64,000 bases of DNA from Flavobacterium album (GTDB lineage: Bacteria > Bacteroidota > Bacteroidia > Flavobacteriales > Flavobacteriaceae). The translations under genes and the position numbers were made by a program. Location: positions 633,001 to 697,000 of the forward strand of contig NZ_CP029186.1 of assembly GCF_003096035.1 (NCBI RefSeq), in the 5' to 3' direction. The notes beneath the pieces were generated by a model. That model was not told the origin of the DNA. It worked only from the letters and a program-made list of their open reading frames with translations, and made no database searches. Every line of letters begins with the position of its first letter. Position 1 is the first letter of the stretch. Shown piece by piece: positions 25,670-34,994 of the stretch.

Positions 25670-27415
25670 ATGTATAGAAGCCATAATTGCGGCGAACTCA
25701 ACGCCTCTCATATAAACCAGGAAGTAACATTAGCAGGATGGGTGCAGAAGTCCCGCAACAAAGGATTTATGATCTGGGTCGACCTGCGTGACCGCTATGG
25801 CATTACCCAACTTATATTTGACACGGGCCGCACCCAAAAAGAAGTTTTCAACAGCGCCGCTTCACTGGGCCGCGAATTCGTTATTCAGGTAAAAGGCACC
25901 GTTATAGAGCGCGAGGCTAAAAACCCAAATATGGCTACAGGCGATATAGAGATATTGGTGAGCGAGCTTACCATACTTAATGCATCTATCCTCCCTCCTT
26001 TCTCCATAGAAGATGAGACCGACGGCGGCGAAGAGCTCCGTATGAAATACCGCTACCTCGACATCCGCAGGAACCCGGTAAAGAACAGCCTTATCTTCCG
26101 CCACAAAGTAGGTATCGAGGTGCGTAACTATCTTTCCAAACAAGGATTTATTGAGGTGGAAACACCTGTGCTTATAAAATCGACACCCGAGGGCGCACGC
26201 GACTTCGTAGTACCTTCCCGTATGAACGAAGGACAGTTCTATGCCCTTCCGCAATCGCCACAGACATTTAAGCAGCTGCTAATGGTAGGTGGTATGGATA
26301 AGTATTTCCAGATCGTGAAATGTTTTAGGGATGAAGACCTCCGTGCCGACCGCCAGCCGGAATTCACGCAGATCGACTGCGAAATGGCTTTTGTGGAACA
26401 GGAAGACATTATACAGACGTTCGAAGGCCTTGCAAGCCACTTATTAAAAGAGATAAAAGGTATCGAAACCGGGCCGTTCCCAAGAATGACCTACGACGAA
26501 GCCATGAAAAAATACGGCAATGACAAGCCGGACATCCGTTTCGGGATGGAATTCGGTGAATTGAATGAAGTAACGCAGCATAAAGATTTTGCAGTGTTCA
26601 ACAGTTCAGAGCTTGTTGTAGGTATCGCCGTTCCCGGCGCAGGAGCCTATACAAGGAAACAGATCGACGAGCTTATCGAATGGGTAAAACGCCCGCAGGT
26701 AGGCGCCAGCGGCATGGTATACGCCAAGTATGAGGCTGACGGCTCTATCAAATCATCGGTAGATAAATTCTACGACCAGGGCGACCTGCAAAAATGGTCT
26801 GAAATAACGGGAGCAAAACCGGGCGACCTTATATTGGTGCTATCGGGCGACGCGCACAAAACACGTACCCGCATGAGCGCCCTGCGTATGGAACTGGCTA
26901 CACGCCTGGGTCTTCGTAACCCTGAAGTATTCGCACCGCTGTGGGTGGTAGATTTCCCACTTTTGGAATGGGACGAGGATACATCGCGCTTCCACGCCAT
27001 GCACCACCCGTTCACCTCTCCAAAACCGGAAGATATGCCGCTTTTGGAAACCAACCCGGCAGCTGTCAGGGCCAATGCCTACGACCTGGTGCTTAACGGC
27101 AACGAGATAGGAGGCGGATCTATAAGGATACATGACAAGGCCACGCAGTCACTAATGTTCAAATACCTTGGCTTTACCGAAGAGCAGGCGAAGGCACAGT
27201 TTGGCTTCCTGATGGATGCGTTCCAGTTTGGCGCGCCGCCGCACGGAGGGCTTGCATTCGGCTTCGACAGGCTGGTAGCGATACTTGGCGGGCAGGAAAC
27301 CATCCGCGACTTTATTGCGTTCCCTAAGAATAACTCAGGCCGCGACGTTATGATCGATGCGCCATCGGCTATTGATAATGCACAGCTGGATGAGCTGCAT
27401 ATCAGGTTGAAATAA
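25670..27415 (+). CDS. aspS: Aspartyl-tRNA synthetase, bacterial type
   Basis: Charges tRNA(Asp) with aspartate; class II synthetase of 581 residues (E. coli 590). Seen: N-terminal OB anticodon-binding domain ([20 protein letters not shown]), motif 2 region ([20 protein letters not shown]), flipping-loop/QSPQ stretch ([15 protein letters not shown]), the bacterial GAD insertion at about 290-400, and motif 3 ([18 protein letters not shown]). Whether it is discriminating or also charges tRNA(Asn) is not settled here. Palindromes of the same family lie on both sides. Confidence 0.97.
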   Translation: MYRSHNCGELNASHINQEVTLAGWVQKSRNKGFMIWVDLRDRYGITQLIFDTGRTQKEVFNSAASLGREFVIQVKGTVIEREAKNPNMATGDIEILVSELTILNASILPPFSIEDETDGGEELRMKYRYLDIRRNPVKNSLIFRHKVGIEVRNYLSKQGFIEVETPVLIKSTPEGARDFVVPSRMNEGQFYALPQSPQTFKQLLMVGGMDKYFQIVKCFRDEDLRADRQPEFTQIDCEMAFVEQEDIIQTFEGLASHLLKEIKGIETGPFPRMTYDEAMKKYGNDKPDIRFGMEFGELNEVTQHKDFAVFNSSELVVGIAVPGAGAYTRKQIDELIEWVKRPQVGASGMVYAKYEADGSIKSSVDKFYDQGDLQKWSEITGAKPGDLILVLSGDAHKTRTRMSALRMELATRLGLRNPEVFAPLWVVDFPLLEWDEDTSRFHAMHHPFTSPKPEDMPLLETNPAAVRANAYDLVLNGNEIGGGSIRIHDKATQSLMFKYLGFTEEQAKAQFGFLMDAFQFGAPPHGGLAFGFDRLVAILGGQETIRDFIAFPKNNSGRDVMIDAPSAIDNAQLDELHIRLK

Positions 27416-27437
27416 CAGGACATCTTATTTATTCAGG

Positions 27438-27463
27438 CCCCAAAGGTTTTAAAAACCTTTGGG
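27438..27463. repeat. Palindromic element downstream of aspS
   Basis: CCCCAAAGGTTTT followed by AAAAACCTTTGGG. It could form a hairpin at the 3' end of the aspS transcript; no long T-run follows, so a terminator role is uncertain. It is near-identical to the element at 25545-25567. Confidence 0.75.
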
Positions 27464-27566
27464 ACCTTTACATATGAAAGAAGCGCAAACGCAACTGTAA
27501 TAATTTTCAGAACAATAACCCTCTGATTATAAATCAATTATTTTTTTATATTTTTAACATTTCCCT

Positions 27567-27595
27567 TTGTAGTGTCAGAAATAAGTTTACCTTTG
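27567..27595 (+). promoter_or_regulatory. Promoter of the cold-shock gene
   Basis: TTG at 27567-27569 and TACCTTTG at 27588-27595, 18 bases apart. The leader to the ATG at 27625 is about 22-25 bases and very rich in A and T. Confidence 0.75.
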
Positions 27596-27598
27596 AGC

Positions 27599-27617
27599 AT
27601 TATTAATTATTTTTTTA
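27599..27617 (+). repeat. 19-base A/T repeat in the cold-shock leader, second copy after the gene
   Basis: ATTATTAATTATTTTTTTA lies in the leader and again, identical, at 27899-27917 downstream of the terminator. Confidence 0.6.
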
Positions 27618-27624
27618 TTACAGA

Positions 27625-27825
27625 ATGCGAACAGGCAAAGTAAAATTTTTTATTGAATCTAAAGGTTTTGGATTCATAACAGACGACGAAACAGGCAAAG
27701 ACATTTTCGTACATGCTACAGGCCTTAGGGTTGAAGGAGTCCGTGAGGGCGACAAAGTAAGCTACGTAGAAGAAGACGGCAAAAAAGGTAAAGTGGCTGC
27801 TCAGGTAGCAGCGCTGGAAGACTAA
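27625..27825 (+). CDS. Cold-shock domain protein (CspA family)
   Basis: RNA chaperone of 66 residues. Both RNA-binding motifs are present: RNP1 as KGFGFITDDE and RNP2 as DIFVHATGL. Length and sequence are typical of single-domain Csp proteins. It has its own promoter and terminator and an A/T-rich leader without a Shine-Dalgarno sequence. Confidence 0.93.
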   Translation: MRTGKVKFFIESKGFGFITDDETGKDIFVHATGLRVEGVREGDKVSYVEEDGKKGKVAAQVAALED

Positions 27826-27858
27826 TATATAATATATCAGGATTACCTATTACAGTTT

Positions 27859-27886
27859 ACCGCCCTTAAAAAGGGCGGTTTTTTTT
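27859..27886 (+). terminator. Terminator of the cold-shock gene
   Basis: ACCGCCCTT (27859-27867), loop AAA, AAGGGCGGT (27871-27879), then a run of T. Confidence 0.9.
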
Positions 27887-28077
27887 GTTTTAAACCCTAT
27901 TATTAATTATTTTTTTAGCTGTTTTTATATCAAATCGGCAACTTATAAAAAATAAACGACCAAAATATTTACAGCTGTGTATTAGCAGGCTATCCACTCA
28001 TTATTTAGAACCAGTAAAAATTAAGCGATATTCCTTTCTCTCTATAAAAAACGTTTAGTTAGTTCACGTATGGAATG

Positions 28078-28085
28078 TATATTTG
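28078..28085 (+). promoter_or_regulatory. -7 promoter element of the nuo operon
   Basis: TATATTTG, an exact TAnnTTTG match, 27 bases before the nuoA start at 28113. It lies where an earlier frame start (28083) would begin, so that start is rejected. No convincing -33 box. Confidence 0.6.
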
Positions 28086-28112
28086 TGGATTGTTTATAAA
28101 TTCCACCTACTT

Positions 28113-28478
28113 ATGGATACAAACCAGATGAGCTACTTTCCGATATTCATGCAGCTTTTGCTTGCAACGGGATTTGTTGGCGGCACTATCTTCATATCGA
28201 ACCTTCTCGGGCCGAAGAGGAACTCTGTAAATAAAGACAAGAATTTTGAGTGCGGTATCGAGTCTATCGGTAACGCGCGTATCCCATTCTCCGTAAAATA
28301 TTTCCTTGTAGCGATATTATTCGTACTGTTTGACGTAGAAGTGATCTTCATGTACCCATGGGCGATCAACTTCCGTGAAATGGGCCTTGAGGGATTGGTG
28401 AAGATGGGAATTTTCATGCTGCTGCTTATCGTTGGATTCTTCTACGTTATGAAGAAAAAAGGCCTTGAGTGGGAGTAG
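28113..28478 (+). CDS. nuoA: NADH-quinone oxidoreductase subunit A
   Basis: Small membrane subunit of respiratory complex I, 121 residues, three membrane helices (FMQLLLATGFVGGTIFI, YFLVAILFVLFDVEVIFMY, MGIFMLLLIVGFFYVM). The conserved loop FECGIESIGNARIPFSVKYF with its reactive cysteine is present. It opens the 14-gene nuo operon; nuoB follows after 52 bases. Confidence 0.96.
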   Translation: MDTNQMSYFPIFMQLLLATGFVGGTIFISNLLGPKRNSVNKDKNFECGIESIGNARIPFSVKYFLVAILFVLFDVEVIFMYPWAINFREMGLEGLVKMGIFMLLLIVGFFYVMKKKGLEWE

Positions 28479-28530
28479 GTTAGGCATGTATTTTGCATTA
28501 TATGCATGATAATCCACAAAATTAATTACA

Positions 28531-29082
28531 ATGAGCAATTCAAAAGATATAAAATTGGTTGACACTCCGGAAGGAGTAGAAGGACAGGGATTTTTTGCCA
28601 CCAAACTTGACACCGTGGTAGGGCTTGCGCGTGCCAACTCGCTTTGGCCGCTTCCTTTCGCGACATCGTGCTGCGGTATCGAATTCATGGCTACAATGGC
28701 TTCGCATTATGATGTGGCCCGTTTCGGCTCTGAGCGTATGAGCTTCTCGCCGCGCCAGGCTGACATGCTGCTGGTTATGGGTACCATTGCCAAAAAGATG
28801 GCTCCTATCCTCCGTCAGGTATATGAGCAGATGAGCGAGCCGCGCTGGGTTATTGCCGTAGGCGCGTGTGCTTCTTCGGGTGGTGTATTCGATACCTATT
28901 CTGTACTTCAGGGTATTGACAAAGTGATACCGGTAGACGTTTACGTACCGGGATGCCCGCCAAGGCCGGAACAGATACTGGATGGCATCATGAAGCTCCA
29001 GGATATCGTTAAATCAGAATCCGTAAGGAGGAGAAGCTCGCCGGAATACCAGGAACTGATGGCTTCTTATAATATTACATAA
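28531..29082 (+). CDS. nuoB: NADH-quinone oxidoreductase subunit B
   Basis: Carries cluster N2, the last iron-sulfur centre before quinone. Length 183. Cluster ligands are visible: the tandem cysteines in [10 protein letters not shown], a cysteine in GACASSGG, and [11 protein letters not shown]. nuoC starts 7 bases later. Confidence 0.97.
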   Translation: MSNSKDIKLVDTPEGVEGQGFFATKLDTVVGLARANSLWPLPFATSCCGIEFMATMASHYDVARFGSERMSFSPRQADMLLVMGTIAKKMAPILRQVYEQMSEPRWVIAVGACASSGGVFDTYSVLQGIDKVIPVDVYVPGCPPRPEQILDGIMKLQDIVKSESVRRRSSPEYQELMASYNIT

Positions 29083-29089
29083 GGTAACA

Positions 29090-29617
29090 ATGGCTTTAGA
29101 AACAACTGTTATACAAGATAAGCTTACCGGTAAATTCGGTGAAAAAGTAACCGGGTTTATCCTGCAAAAAGGCATCTTTTCGTTTGAAGTGGAAGCTGCC
29201 TCAATGTCCGAAGTAATGGGCTTCCTTAAGAACGACCCTGTACTTCGCTTTAACTTCCTTACCGACGTGTGCGGCATTCATTATCCTGATAATGAAACCG
29301 AAAGGCAATTTGCCGTAGCCTACCACATGCACAACTGGATGGATAATGTTCGCATCCGCTTTAAGTGTTTCCTGAGCGCAGACAACCTGGAGATCGATTC
29401 GGCTACCGATCATTTCCTGGGCGCTAACTGGCAGGAACGCGAAACCTACGATTTTTACGGCATTATCTTCAAAGGGCATCCACAGCTTAAGAGGATATTA
29501 AATATGGACGAGATGACCTCTTTCCCTATGCGGAAGGAATTCCCATTGGAAGATGGCGGCCGTACGGATAAAGACGATCGTTTCTTCGGAAGGATAACCG
29601 ACAATGCACATAATTAG
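29090..29617 (+). CDS. nuoC: NADH-quinone oxidoreductase subunit C
   Basis: 30-kDa-type hydrophilic subunit at the base of the peripheral arm; 175 residues and separate from nuoD, unlike the fused nuoCD of enterobacteria. Family motifs: NFLTDVCGIHYPDNE, then the C-terminal ERETYDFYGIIFKGHPQLKR followed by RKEFPLED. Confidence 0.95.
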   Translation: MALETTVIQDKLTGKFGEKVTGFILQKGIFSFEVEAASMSEVMGFLKNDPVLRFNFLTDVCGIHYPDNETERQFAVAYHMHNWMDNVRIRFKCFLSADNLEIDSATDHFLGANWQERETYDFYGIIFKGHPQLKRILNMDEMTSFPMRKEFPLEDGGRTDKDDRFFGRITDNAHN

Positions 29618-29639
29618 CAAGGAATAATTTTTATATAAA

Positions 29640-30875
29640 ATGTCAGACCTGTTATTACCACCGGAACACCGCTATGCCAAGATGATCGAGCAGAGGCAGA
29701 ATGAAGACGGCAGCGAGCTTTCCATACTGAACCTTGGGCCAACACACCCTGCCACGCACGGCATCTTTCAGAACATCCTGCTTATGGATGGCGAAAGGAT
29801 ACTCGATGGCGAAGGCACTGTAGGCTATATTCACCGCGCTTTTGAGAAAATTGCCGAGAACAGGCCGTTTTACCAGATAACCCCGCTTACCGACAGGATG
29901 AACTACTGTTCCTCGCCTATCAACAATATGGGTTGGTGGATGACACTGGAAAAGGCCCTTGATATAGAGGTACCAAAAAGAGTTCAGTACATGAGGGTAA
30001 TCATCATGGAACTGGCGCGTATTGCCGACCACATCATCTGCAACTCGGTACTGGGTGTGGATACCGGCGCACTGACAGGCTTCCTTTACGTTTTCCAGTA
30101 CAGGGAGAAAATTTACGAGATATACGAAGAGATATGCGGCGCCCGCCTTACTACAAACATGGGCCGCATCGGAGGTTTTGAAAGGGACTGGAGCCCGGAA
30201 GCCTTCAAAAAGATAAATACTTTCTTAGAAGAATTCCCTCCTATATGGACAGAATTCGAAAACCTGCTTACCCGCAACAGGATTTTTATGGACCGGACTA
30301 TAGACGTAGGCCCTATTTCTGCGGATAAAGCGATGAGCTACGGCTTTACCGGCCCTAACCTTCGTGCTGCAGGTATTGATTACGACGTTCGCGTGATGAG
30401 CCCTTACAGCTCGTATGAAGATTTTGAGTTTGACGTGCCGGTTGGAAAATCGGGTGATACGTACGACCGTTTCTGCGTGCGCAACGCCGAGGTGTGGGAA
30501 AGCCTCAAGATCATAAAGCAGGCATTGGCCAAGATGCCGGAAGGCCCTTTCCATGCCAATGTGCCTGATTACTACCTTCCTCCAAAAGAAGATGTTTACC
30601 ATAATATGGAAGCCCTCATCTACCACTTTAAGATCGTGATGGGTGAGATACCTGTACCTAAAACCGAAGTGTATCACGCTGTGGAAGGCGGTAACGGGGA
30701 GCTTGGCTTTTACCTTATAACGGACGGAAGCCGCACGCCATACAGGCTGCATTTCCGCAGGCCGTGCTTTATTTATTACCAGGCATTCAACGACATGGTG
30801 AGGGGGCAAATGCTTTCGGATGCCATTGCAACATTATCAAGCCTCAATGTTATTGCAGGCGAATTAGACGCTTAA
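29640..30875 (+). CDS. nuoD: NADH-quinone oxidoreductase subunit D
   Basis: 49-kDa-type subunit that forms the quinone pocket with NuoB; 411 residues. Seen: LNLGPTHPATHGIFQNILLM with the conserved His pair that faces quinone, IGYIHRAFEK-like helix (VGYIHRAFEKIAEN), and the C-terminal DPCFIY-like segment (RRPCFIYYQAFNDMVRG). nuoE starts 4 bases later. Confidence 0.97.
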   Translation: MSDLLLPPEHRYAKMIEQRQNEDGSELSILNLGPTHPATHGIFQNILLMDGERILDGEGTVGYIHRAFEKIAENRPFYQITPLTDRMNYCSSPINNMGWWMTLEKALDIEVPKRVQYMRVIIMELARIADHIICNSVLGVDTGALTGFLYVFQYREKIYEIYEEICGARLTTNMGRIGGFERDWSPEAFKKINTFLEEFPPIWTEFENLLTRNRIFMDRTIDVGPISADKAMSYGFTGPNLRAAGIDYDVRVMSPYSSYEDFEFDVPVGKSGDTYDRFCVRNAEVWESLKIIKQALAKMPEGPFHANVPDYYLPPKEDVYHNMEALIYHFKIVMGEIPVPKTEVYHAVEGGNGELGFYLITDGSRTPYRLHFRRPCFIYYQAFNDMVRGQMLSDAIATLSSLNVIAGELDA

Positions 30876-30879
30876 GAAC

Positions 30880-31422
30880 ATGGAAATATCAAACGCAAAA
30901 CAGGTTATAAATATCACTCCTGAACTTCAGGCAAGGATCGATGAGCTATTGAGCCACTACCCTGCCGATAAAAGGAAGTCGGCCCTGCTGCCTATCCTTC
31001 ATGATGTGCAGGATGCGCACGACAACTGGCTGAGCATAGAGCTTCAGGACAAAGTTGCCGAGATCATTGGCATACAGCCTATTGAAGTATATGAGGTAGT
31101 ATCGTTCTACACGATGTACAACCAAAAGCCAATTGGCAAATTCATGTTCGAATTCTGCAGGACATCGTGCTGCGCAGTTCGCGGTACCGAGGACCTGATG
31201 GAATATACCTGCAGCAAACTGGGCGTACAGGAAGGTGAAGTAACGCCTGACGGCATGTTCCAGGTGGTTGGCGTAGAGTGCCTTGGTGCCTGCGGCTATG
31301 CCCCTATGATGCAGCTTGGCGATTACTACAAAGAACACCTGACCAAAGAAAAGATCGATACGATTATCGACGATTGCAGGGCAGGAAAAATAGATTTACA
31401 TAAACAGGCCATAACGGAATAG
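30880..31422 (+). CDS. nuoE: NADH-quinone oxidoreductase subunit E
   Basis: 24-kDa-type subunit of the NADH module, binds [2Fe-2S] N1a. Length 180. Ligand cysteines lie in FEFCRTSCCAVRG and in VECLGACGYAPMM, the usual two pairs. The C-terminal extension after DDCRAG is short. Confidence 0.95.
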   Translation: MEISNAKQVINITPELQARIDELLSHYPADKRKSALLPILHDVQDAHDNWLSIELQDKVAEIIGIQPIEVYEVVSFYTMYNQKPIGKFMFEFCRTSCCAVRGTEDLMEYTCSKLGVQEGEVTPDGMFQVVGVECLGACGYAPMMQLGDYYKEHLTKEKIDTIIDDCRAGKIDLHKQAITE

Positions 31423-31423
31423 T

Positions 31424-32791
31424 ATGGGACAAAAGATATTATTAGAGCACGCACAGGTGCCGGGGATAAAGACCTACGAGATATACCGCAAAGTTGGCGG
31501 TTACCGCTCTGTAGAAAAAGCGCTGAAAAGCATGACCCCGGACGAAGTGGTGGAAGAGGTAAAAACTTCGGGGCTGCGCGGTCGTGGTGGCGCAGGTTTC
31601 CCAACAGGGATGAAGTGGAGCTTTATCGACAAGAAATCGGGCAAGCCAAGGCATTTGGTTTGCAATGCGGACGAGTCGGAGCCGGGAACTTTTAAGGACC
31701 GCTACCTGATGGAGTATATTCCGCACCTTTTGATCGAAGGGATGATCACGTCTAGCTATGCGCTTGGCTGTAATCTTTCGTACATCTACATCCGTGGCGA
31801 ATACATGTGGGTATTCCGCATACTGGAAACAGCAATAAAAGAAGCCTATGCCAACGGATGGCTGGGCAAGAATATATTAGGTTCGGGCTTCGACCTTGAC
31901 CTTCATGTGCACTGTGGTGCCGGCGCTTACATTTGCGGTGAAGAAACCGCCCTTATCGAATCGCTGGAAGGCAAAAGGGGCAATCCGAGGATCAAGCCGC
32001 CATTCCCTGCGGTAAGCGGGCTTTGGGCTAACCCAACCGTGGTGAACAACGTGGAATCGATCGCGGCAGTGCCATGGATCGTGAACAATACCGGCGCGGA
32101 ATATGCCAAAATAGGTATAGGCCGCTCTACAGGAACAAAATTAATATCAGCTTCGGGGCATTGTAAAAACCCTGGCGTATATGAAATAGACCTTGGATTG
32201 AGCGTTGACGAGTTCATGAACTCCGACGAATACCTGGGCGGAATGATGGATGACAGGCCATTGAAGGCATTGGTTCCCGGAGGCTCTTCGGTGCCGATCC
32301 TTCCTGCACATCTTATTTTTAAAACGACCGAAGGCAACGACAGGCTGATGACCTACGAATCGCTTAGCGAAGGCGGGTTTGCATCGGGCTCGATGCTGGG
32401 ATCGGGCGGTTTCATCGTGTATAACGATACTACCTGCATTGTGCGCAACACCTGGAATTTCTCCCGTTTTTACCATCACGAAAGCTGTGGGCAGTGCTCG
32501 CCATGCCGTGAAGGTACCGGATGGATGGAGAAAGTACTGCACCGTATCGAGCACGGCCACGGCCGCGAGGAGGATATCGAGCTGCTTTGGGACATCCAGC
32601 GAAAAATAGAAGGCAACACCATCTGCCCTCTTGGCGATGCGGCAGCATGGCCGGTAGCGGCGGCGATACGCCATTTCAGGGACGAGTTTGAATACCACGT
32701 TCGTTTCCCTGAGAAAATCAAGAACCGTGACCACTTTGTAGCCGAGCCTTTTGAGAAGGTGAAGCATTTGGTGGCAAAAGAAGTAGTATAA
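31424..32791 (+). CDS. nuoF: NADH-quinone oxidoreductase subunit F
   Basis: NADH- and FMN-binding subunit, 455 residues. Seen: glycine-rich NADH/FMN site (GLRGRGGAGFPTGMKWSF), GAGAYICGEETALIESLEG, and the N3 [4Fe-4S] ligands in ESCGQCSPCREGT with a fourth cysteine in GNTICPLGDAAAW. It starts 1 base after nuoE. An 86-base repeat-like gap separates it from nuoG, the largest gap in the operon. Confidence 0.97.
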   Translation: MGQKILLEHAQVPGIKTYEIYRKVGGYRSVEKALKSMTPDEVVEEVKTSGLRGRGGAGFPTGMKWSFIDKKSGKPRHLVCNADESEPGTFKDRYLMEYIPHLLIEGMITSSYALGCNLSYIYIRGEYMWVFRILETAIKEAYANGWLGKNILGSGFDLDLHVHCGAGAYICGEETALIESLEGKRGNPRIKPPFPAVSGLWANPTVVNNVESIAAVPWIVNNTGAEYAKIGIGRSTGTKLISASGHCKNPGVYEIDLGLSVDEFMNSDEYLGGMMDDRPLKALVPGGSSVPILPAHLIFKTTEGNDRLMTYESLSEGGFASGSMLGSGGFIVYNDTTCIVRNTWNFSRFYHHESCGQCSPCREGTGWMEKVLHRIEHGHGREEDIELLWDIQRKIEGNTICPLGDAAAWPVAAAIRHFRDEFEYHVRFPEKIKNRDHFVAEPFEKVKHLVAKEVV

Positions 32792-32810
32792 TAGTTTTTA
32801 AAGTTAAAAA

Positions 32811-32868
32811 GTTGAAAGTTGTAAAGTTGCGTCAGGGCTTAAAACATTAAAACCTTCAACTTTCAAAC
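32811..32868. repeat. Inverted repeat inserted between nuoF and nuoG
   Basis: GTTGAAAGTTG at 32811-32821 pairs with CAACTTTCAAAC at 32857-32868. The arms could fold into a hairpin in the nuo transcript. Confidence 0.65.
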
Positions 32869-32877
32869 ATAAGAAAA

Positions 32878-33921
32878 ATGAAAGTAACAATAGACGGACA
32901 GGAAATAGACGTAGAACCGGGGACCACCATCCTGCAGGCTGCGCGTAAGATAGGCGGCGAATCAGTGCCGCCTGCCATGTGCTACTATTCCAAACTGAAG
33001 GGAAGCGGGGGCAAATGCCGCTGCTGCCTGGTAGAGGTTTCCAAAGGAAGCGATGCCAACCCTACTCCGATGCCAAAACTGGTAGCCTCATGTGTTACCG
33101 GCGTTATGGACGGTATGGAGGTGAAAAGCATCACTTCGGAAAGGGTTGTGGATGCACGCAAATCGGTAACGGAATTCCTATTGATCAACCACCCGCTGGA
33201 CTGCCCTATATGCGACCAGGCCGGGGAGTGCGACCTGCAGAACCTGAGCTTTAAGAACGGTTCGTCCAAAACGCGTTTTATCGAAGAGAAAAGGACTTTT
33301 GAGCCTGAGAATATAGGTCCGAATATCCAGCTGCACATGAACCGCTGCATATTGTGCTACCGCTGCGTTATGACCGCCGACCAGCTTACGGACGGAAGAG
33401 TGCACGGCGTAGTGAACCGCGGCGACCATTCGCAGATATCTACCTGCATCTCTAAAGCTATTGACAATGAGTTCTCCGGCAACATGATTGATGTGTGTCC
33501 TGTAGGCGCATTGACCGATAAGACGTTCCGCTTTAAGCAAAGGGTATGGTTCAACAAGCCGTACAATGCGCACAGGAATTGCACGAAATGCTGTGGCAAG
33601 ACCACGCTTTGGATGTTTGGCGAAGAGATACAAAGGGTTACGGCACGTAAGGATGAATACCATGAAGTAGAAGAATTCATCTGCAACGAATGCCGTTTTG
33701 ACCACAAAGACCCTAAAGACTGGGTTATTGAAGGCCCAAGAAAATTCGAGAAAGACTCGGTTATCAACCAGAACAATTATACAAGGAAGCTGGATAAAGT
33801 GGTTATTGAGACCGAGAGCCAGATACTCCTTGGCCGCGAGCAGGATCGCAAGAAGATCAGTATGACTGCTATCCCGTTGAAAAAAGACGAAGTTCAGGTA
33901 TTTAAAGAAGGACAAATATAA
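32878..33921 (+). CDS. nuoG: NADH-quinone oxidoreductase subunit G, short form
   Basis: Iron-sulfur subunit of the NADH module. Only 347 residues, against roughly 780-910 in E. coli and Thermus. Cluster ligands: N1b at C35, C47, C50, C72; N5 at H105, C109, C112, C118; N4 at C157, C160, C163, C207. After that a remnant of the molybdopterin-oxidoreductase domain begins, with C235, C238/C239 and C269/C272 resembling an extra N7-type [4Fe-4S] site, but the large domain itself is absent. The gene is intact, ends in its own stop and overlaps nuoH by one base, so this is a short form and not a truncation. I believe short forms are usual in flavobacteria. Confidence 0.92.
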   Translation: MKVTIDGQEIDVEPGTTILQAARKIGGESVPPAMCYYSKLKGSGGKCRCCLVEVSKGSDANPTPMPKLVASCVTGVMDGMEVKSITSERVVDARKSVTEFLLINHPLDCPICDQAGECDLQNLSFKNGSSKTRFIEEKRTFEPENIGPNIQLHMNRCILCYRCVMTADQLTDGRVHGVVNRGDHSQISTCISKAIDNEFSGNMIDVCPVGALTDKTFRFKQRVWFNKPYNAHRNCTKCCGKTTLWMFGEEIQRVTARKDEYHEVEEFICNECRFDHKDPKDWVIEGPRKFEKDSVINQNNYTRKLDKVVIETESQILLGREQDRKKISMTAIPLKKDEVQVFKEGQI

Positions 33922-34967
33922 TGGATCAGGCTATAATTATAGAAAAGAGCGTTGTCATCATTGCAGTTTTTGCTTTGACAATGGTCATGGCGATGTACTC
34001 CACACTGGCTGAAAGAAAGATCGCCGCATGGCTCCAGGACCGTATAGGCCCGAACCGCGCCGGTAAAGGTGGTATATTACAGCCCCTTGCCGACGGTTTG
34101 AAGCTGTTCTCCAAAGAGGAATTCTTCCCCAACACCCCGAACAGGTTCCTGTTCATCGTAGGGCCGTTCATTTCGATGAGCACCGCGCTAATGACCAGCG
34201 CCGTTATACCGTGGGGCGACAAGCTGCACGTATTCGGGCGCGATGTTATCCTGCAGGCCACCGATATTGACGTAGCGATACTGTATGTATTCGGCGTACT
34301 GTCGGTAGGTGTTTACGGCATCATGATCGGCGGATGGGCTTCCAACAACAAATTCTCACTGATGAGCGCCATGCGTGCCTCATCGCAAATGATATCCTAT
34401 GAGGTAGCGATGGGACTTTCGATCATTGCGCTTATCATGATGACAGGCACACTGAGCCTTAAAGAGATAGCAGCCGGTCAGGAAGGAATGAACTGGAACG
34501 TATTCTACCAGCCGGTGGGCTTCCTGATATTCCTCGTTTGTTCGTTCGCAGAGACCAACCGTACGCCTTTTGACCTTGCCGAGTGTGAGGCAGAGCTTAT
34601 CGGCGGTTACCACACAGAATATTCTTCGATGAAAATGGGCTTTTACCTGTTTGCCGAATATGCGAGTATGTTCATCTCGTCAACGATACTTGCCGTGCTT
34701 TACTTTGGGGCATACAACTACCCTGGTATGGAATGGATGAAAGAGAACGTGGGTGTTAACACTGCCAACGTTATCGGTATGGTGGTGCTTTTCGCAAAAC
34801 TGTGCTTCTTCATCTTCTTCTATATGTGGGTGCGCTGGACGGTGCCGAGGTTCCGTTATGACCAGCTGATGCGCCTTGGATGGAAGATGCTGATTCCGTT
34901 GGCTATAGCCAATATCATCATTACCGGTATAATAATATTAATAAACGACGGTAATTTTACATTCTAA
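33921..34967 (+). CDS. nuoH: NADH-quinone oxidoreductase subunit H
   Basis: Membrane subunit that joins the peripheral arm to the proton-pumping arm, 348 residues and about eight helices. Seen: ERKIAAWLQDRIGPNRAGKG and CSFAETNRTPFDLAECEAEL, the charged quinone-channel loops. Its start overlaps the nuoG stop by one base (TAATG). Confidence 0.97.
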   Translation: MDQAIIIEKSVVIIAVFALTMVMAMYSTLAERKIAAWLQDRIGPNRAGKGGILQPLADGLKLFSKEEFFPNTPNRFLFIVGPFISMSTALMTSAVIPWGDKLHVFGRDVILQATDIDVAILYVFGVLSVGVYGIMIGGWASNNKFSLMSAMRASSQMISYEVAMGLSIIALIMMTGTLSLKEIAAGQEGMNWNVFYQPVGFLIFLVCSFAETNRTPFDLAECEAELIGGYHTEYSSMKMGFYLFAEYASMFISSTILAVLYFGAYNYPGMEWMKENVGVNTANVIGMVVLFAKLCFFIFFYMWVRWTVPRFRYDQLMRLGWKMLIPLAIANIIITGIIILINDGNFTF

Positions 34968-34981
34968 AACTGCCACTCGAA

Positions 34982-34986
34982 AAGGA
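34982..34986 (+). promoter_or_regulatory. Strong Shine-Dalgarno sequence before nuoI
   Basis: AAGGAGATATACT directly precedes the nuoI ATG at 34995, with the core 8 bases from the start. Canonical ribosome binding sites like this are rare in Bacteroidetes and none of the other genes in this window has one as good. Confidence 0.6.
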
Positions 34987-34994
34987 GATATACT

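Noticed and set aside
32878..33921. nuoG considered as truncated by a frameshift
   Set aside because: The gene ends cleanly with a one-base overlap to nuoH, and no continuing molybdopterin-domain sequence is found in any frame.
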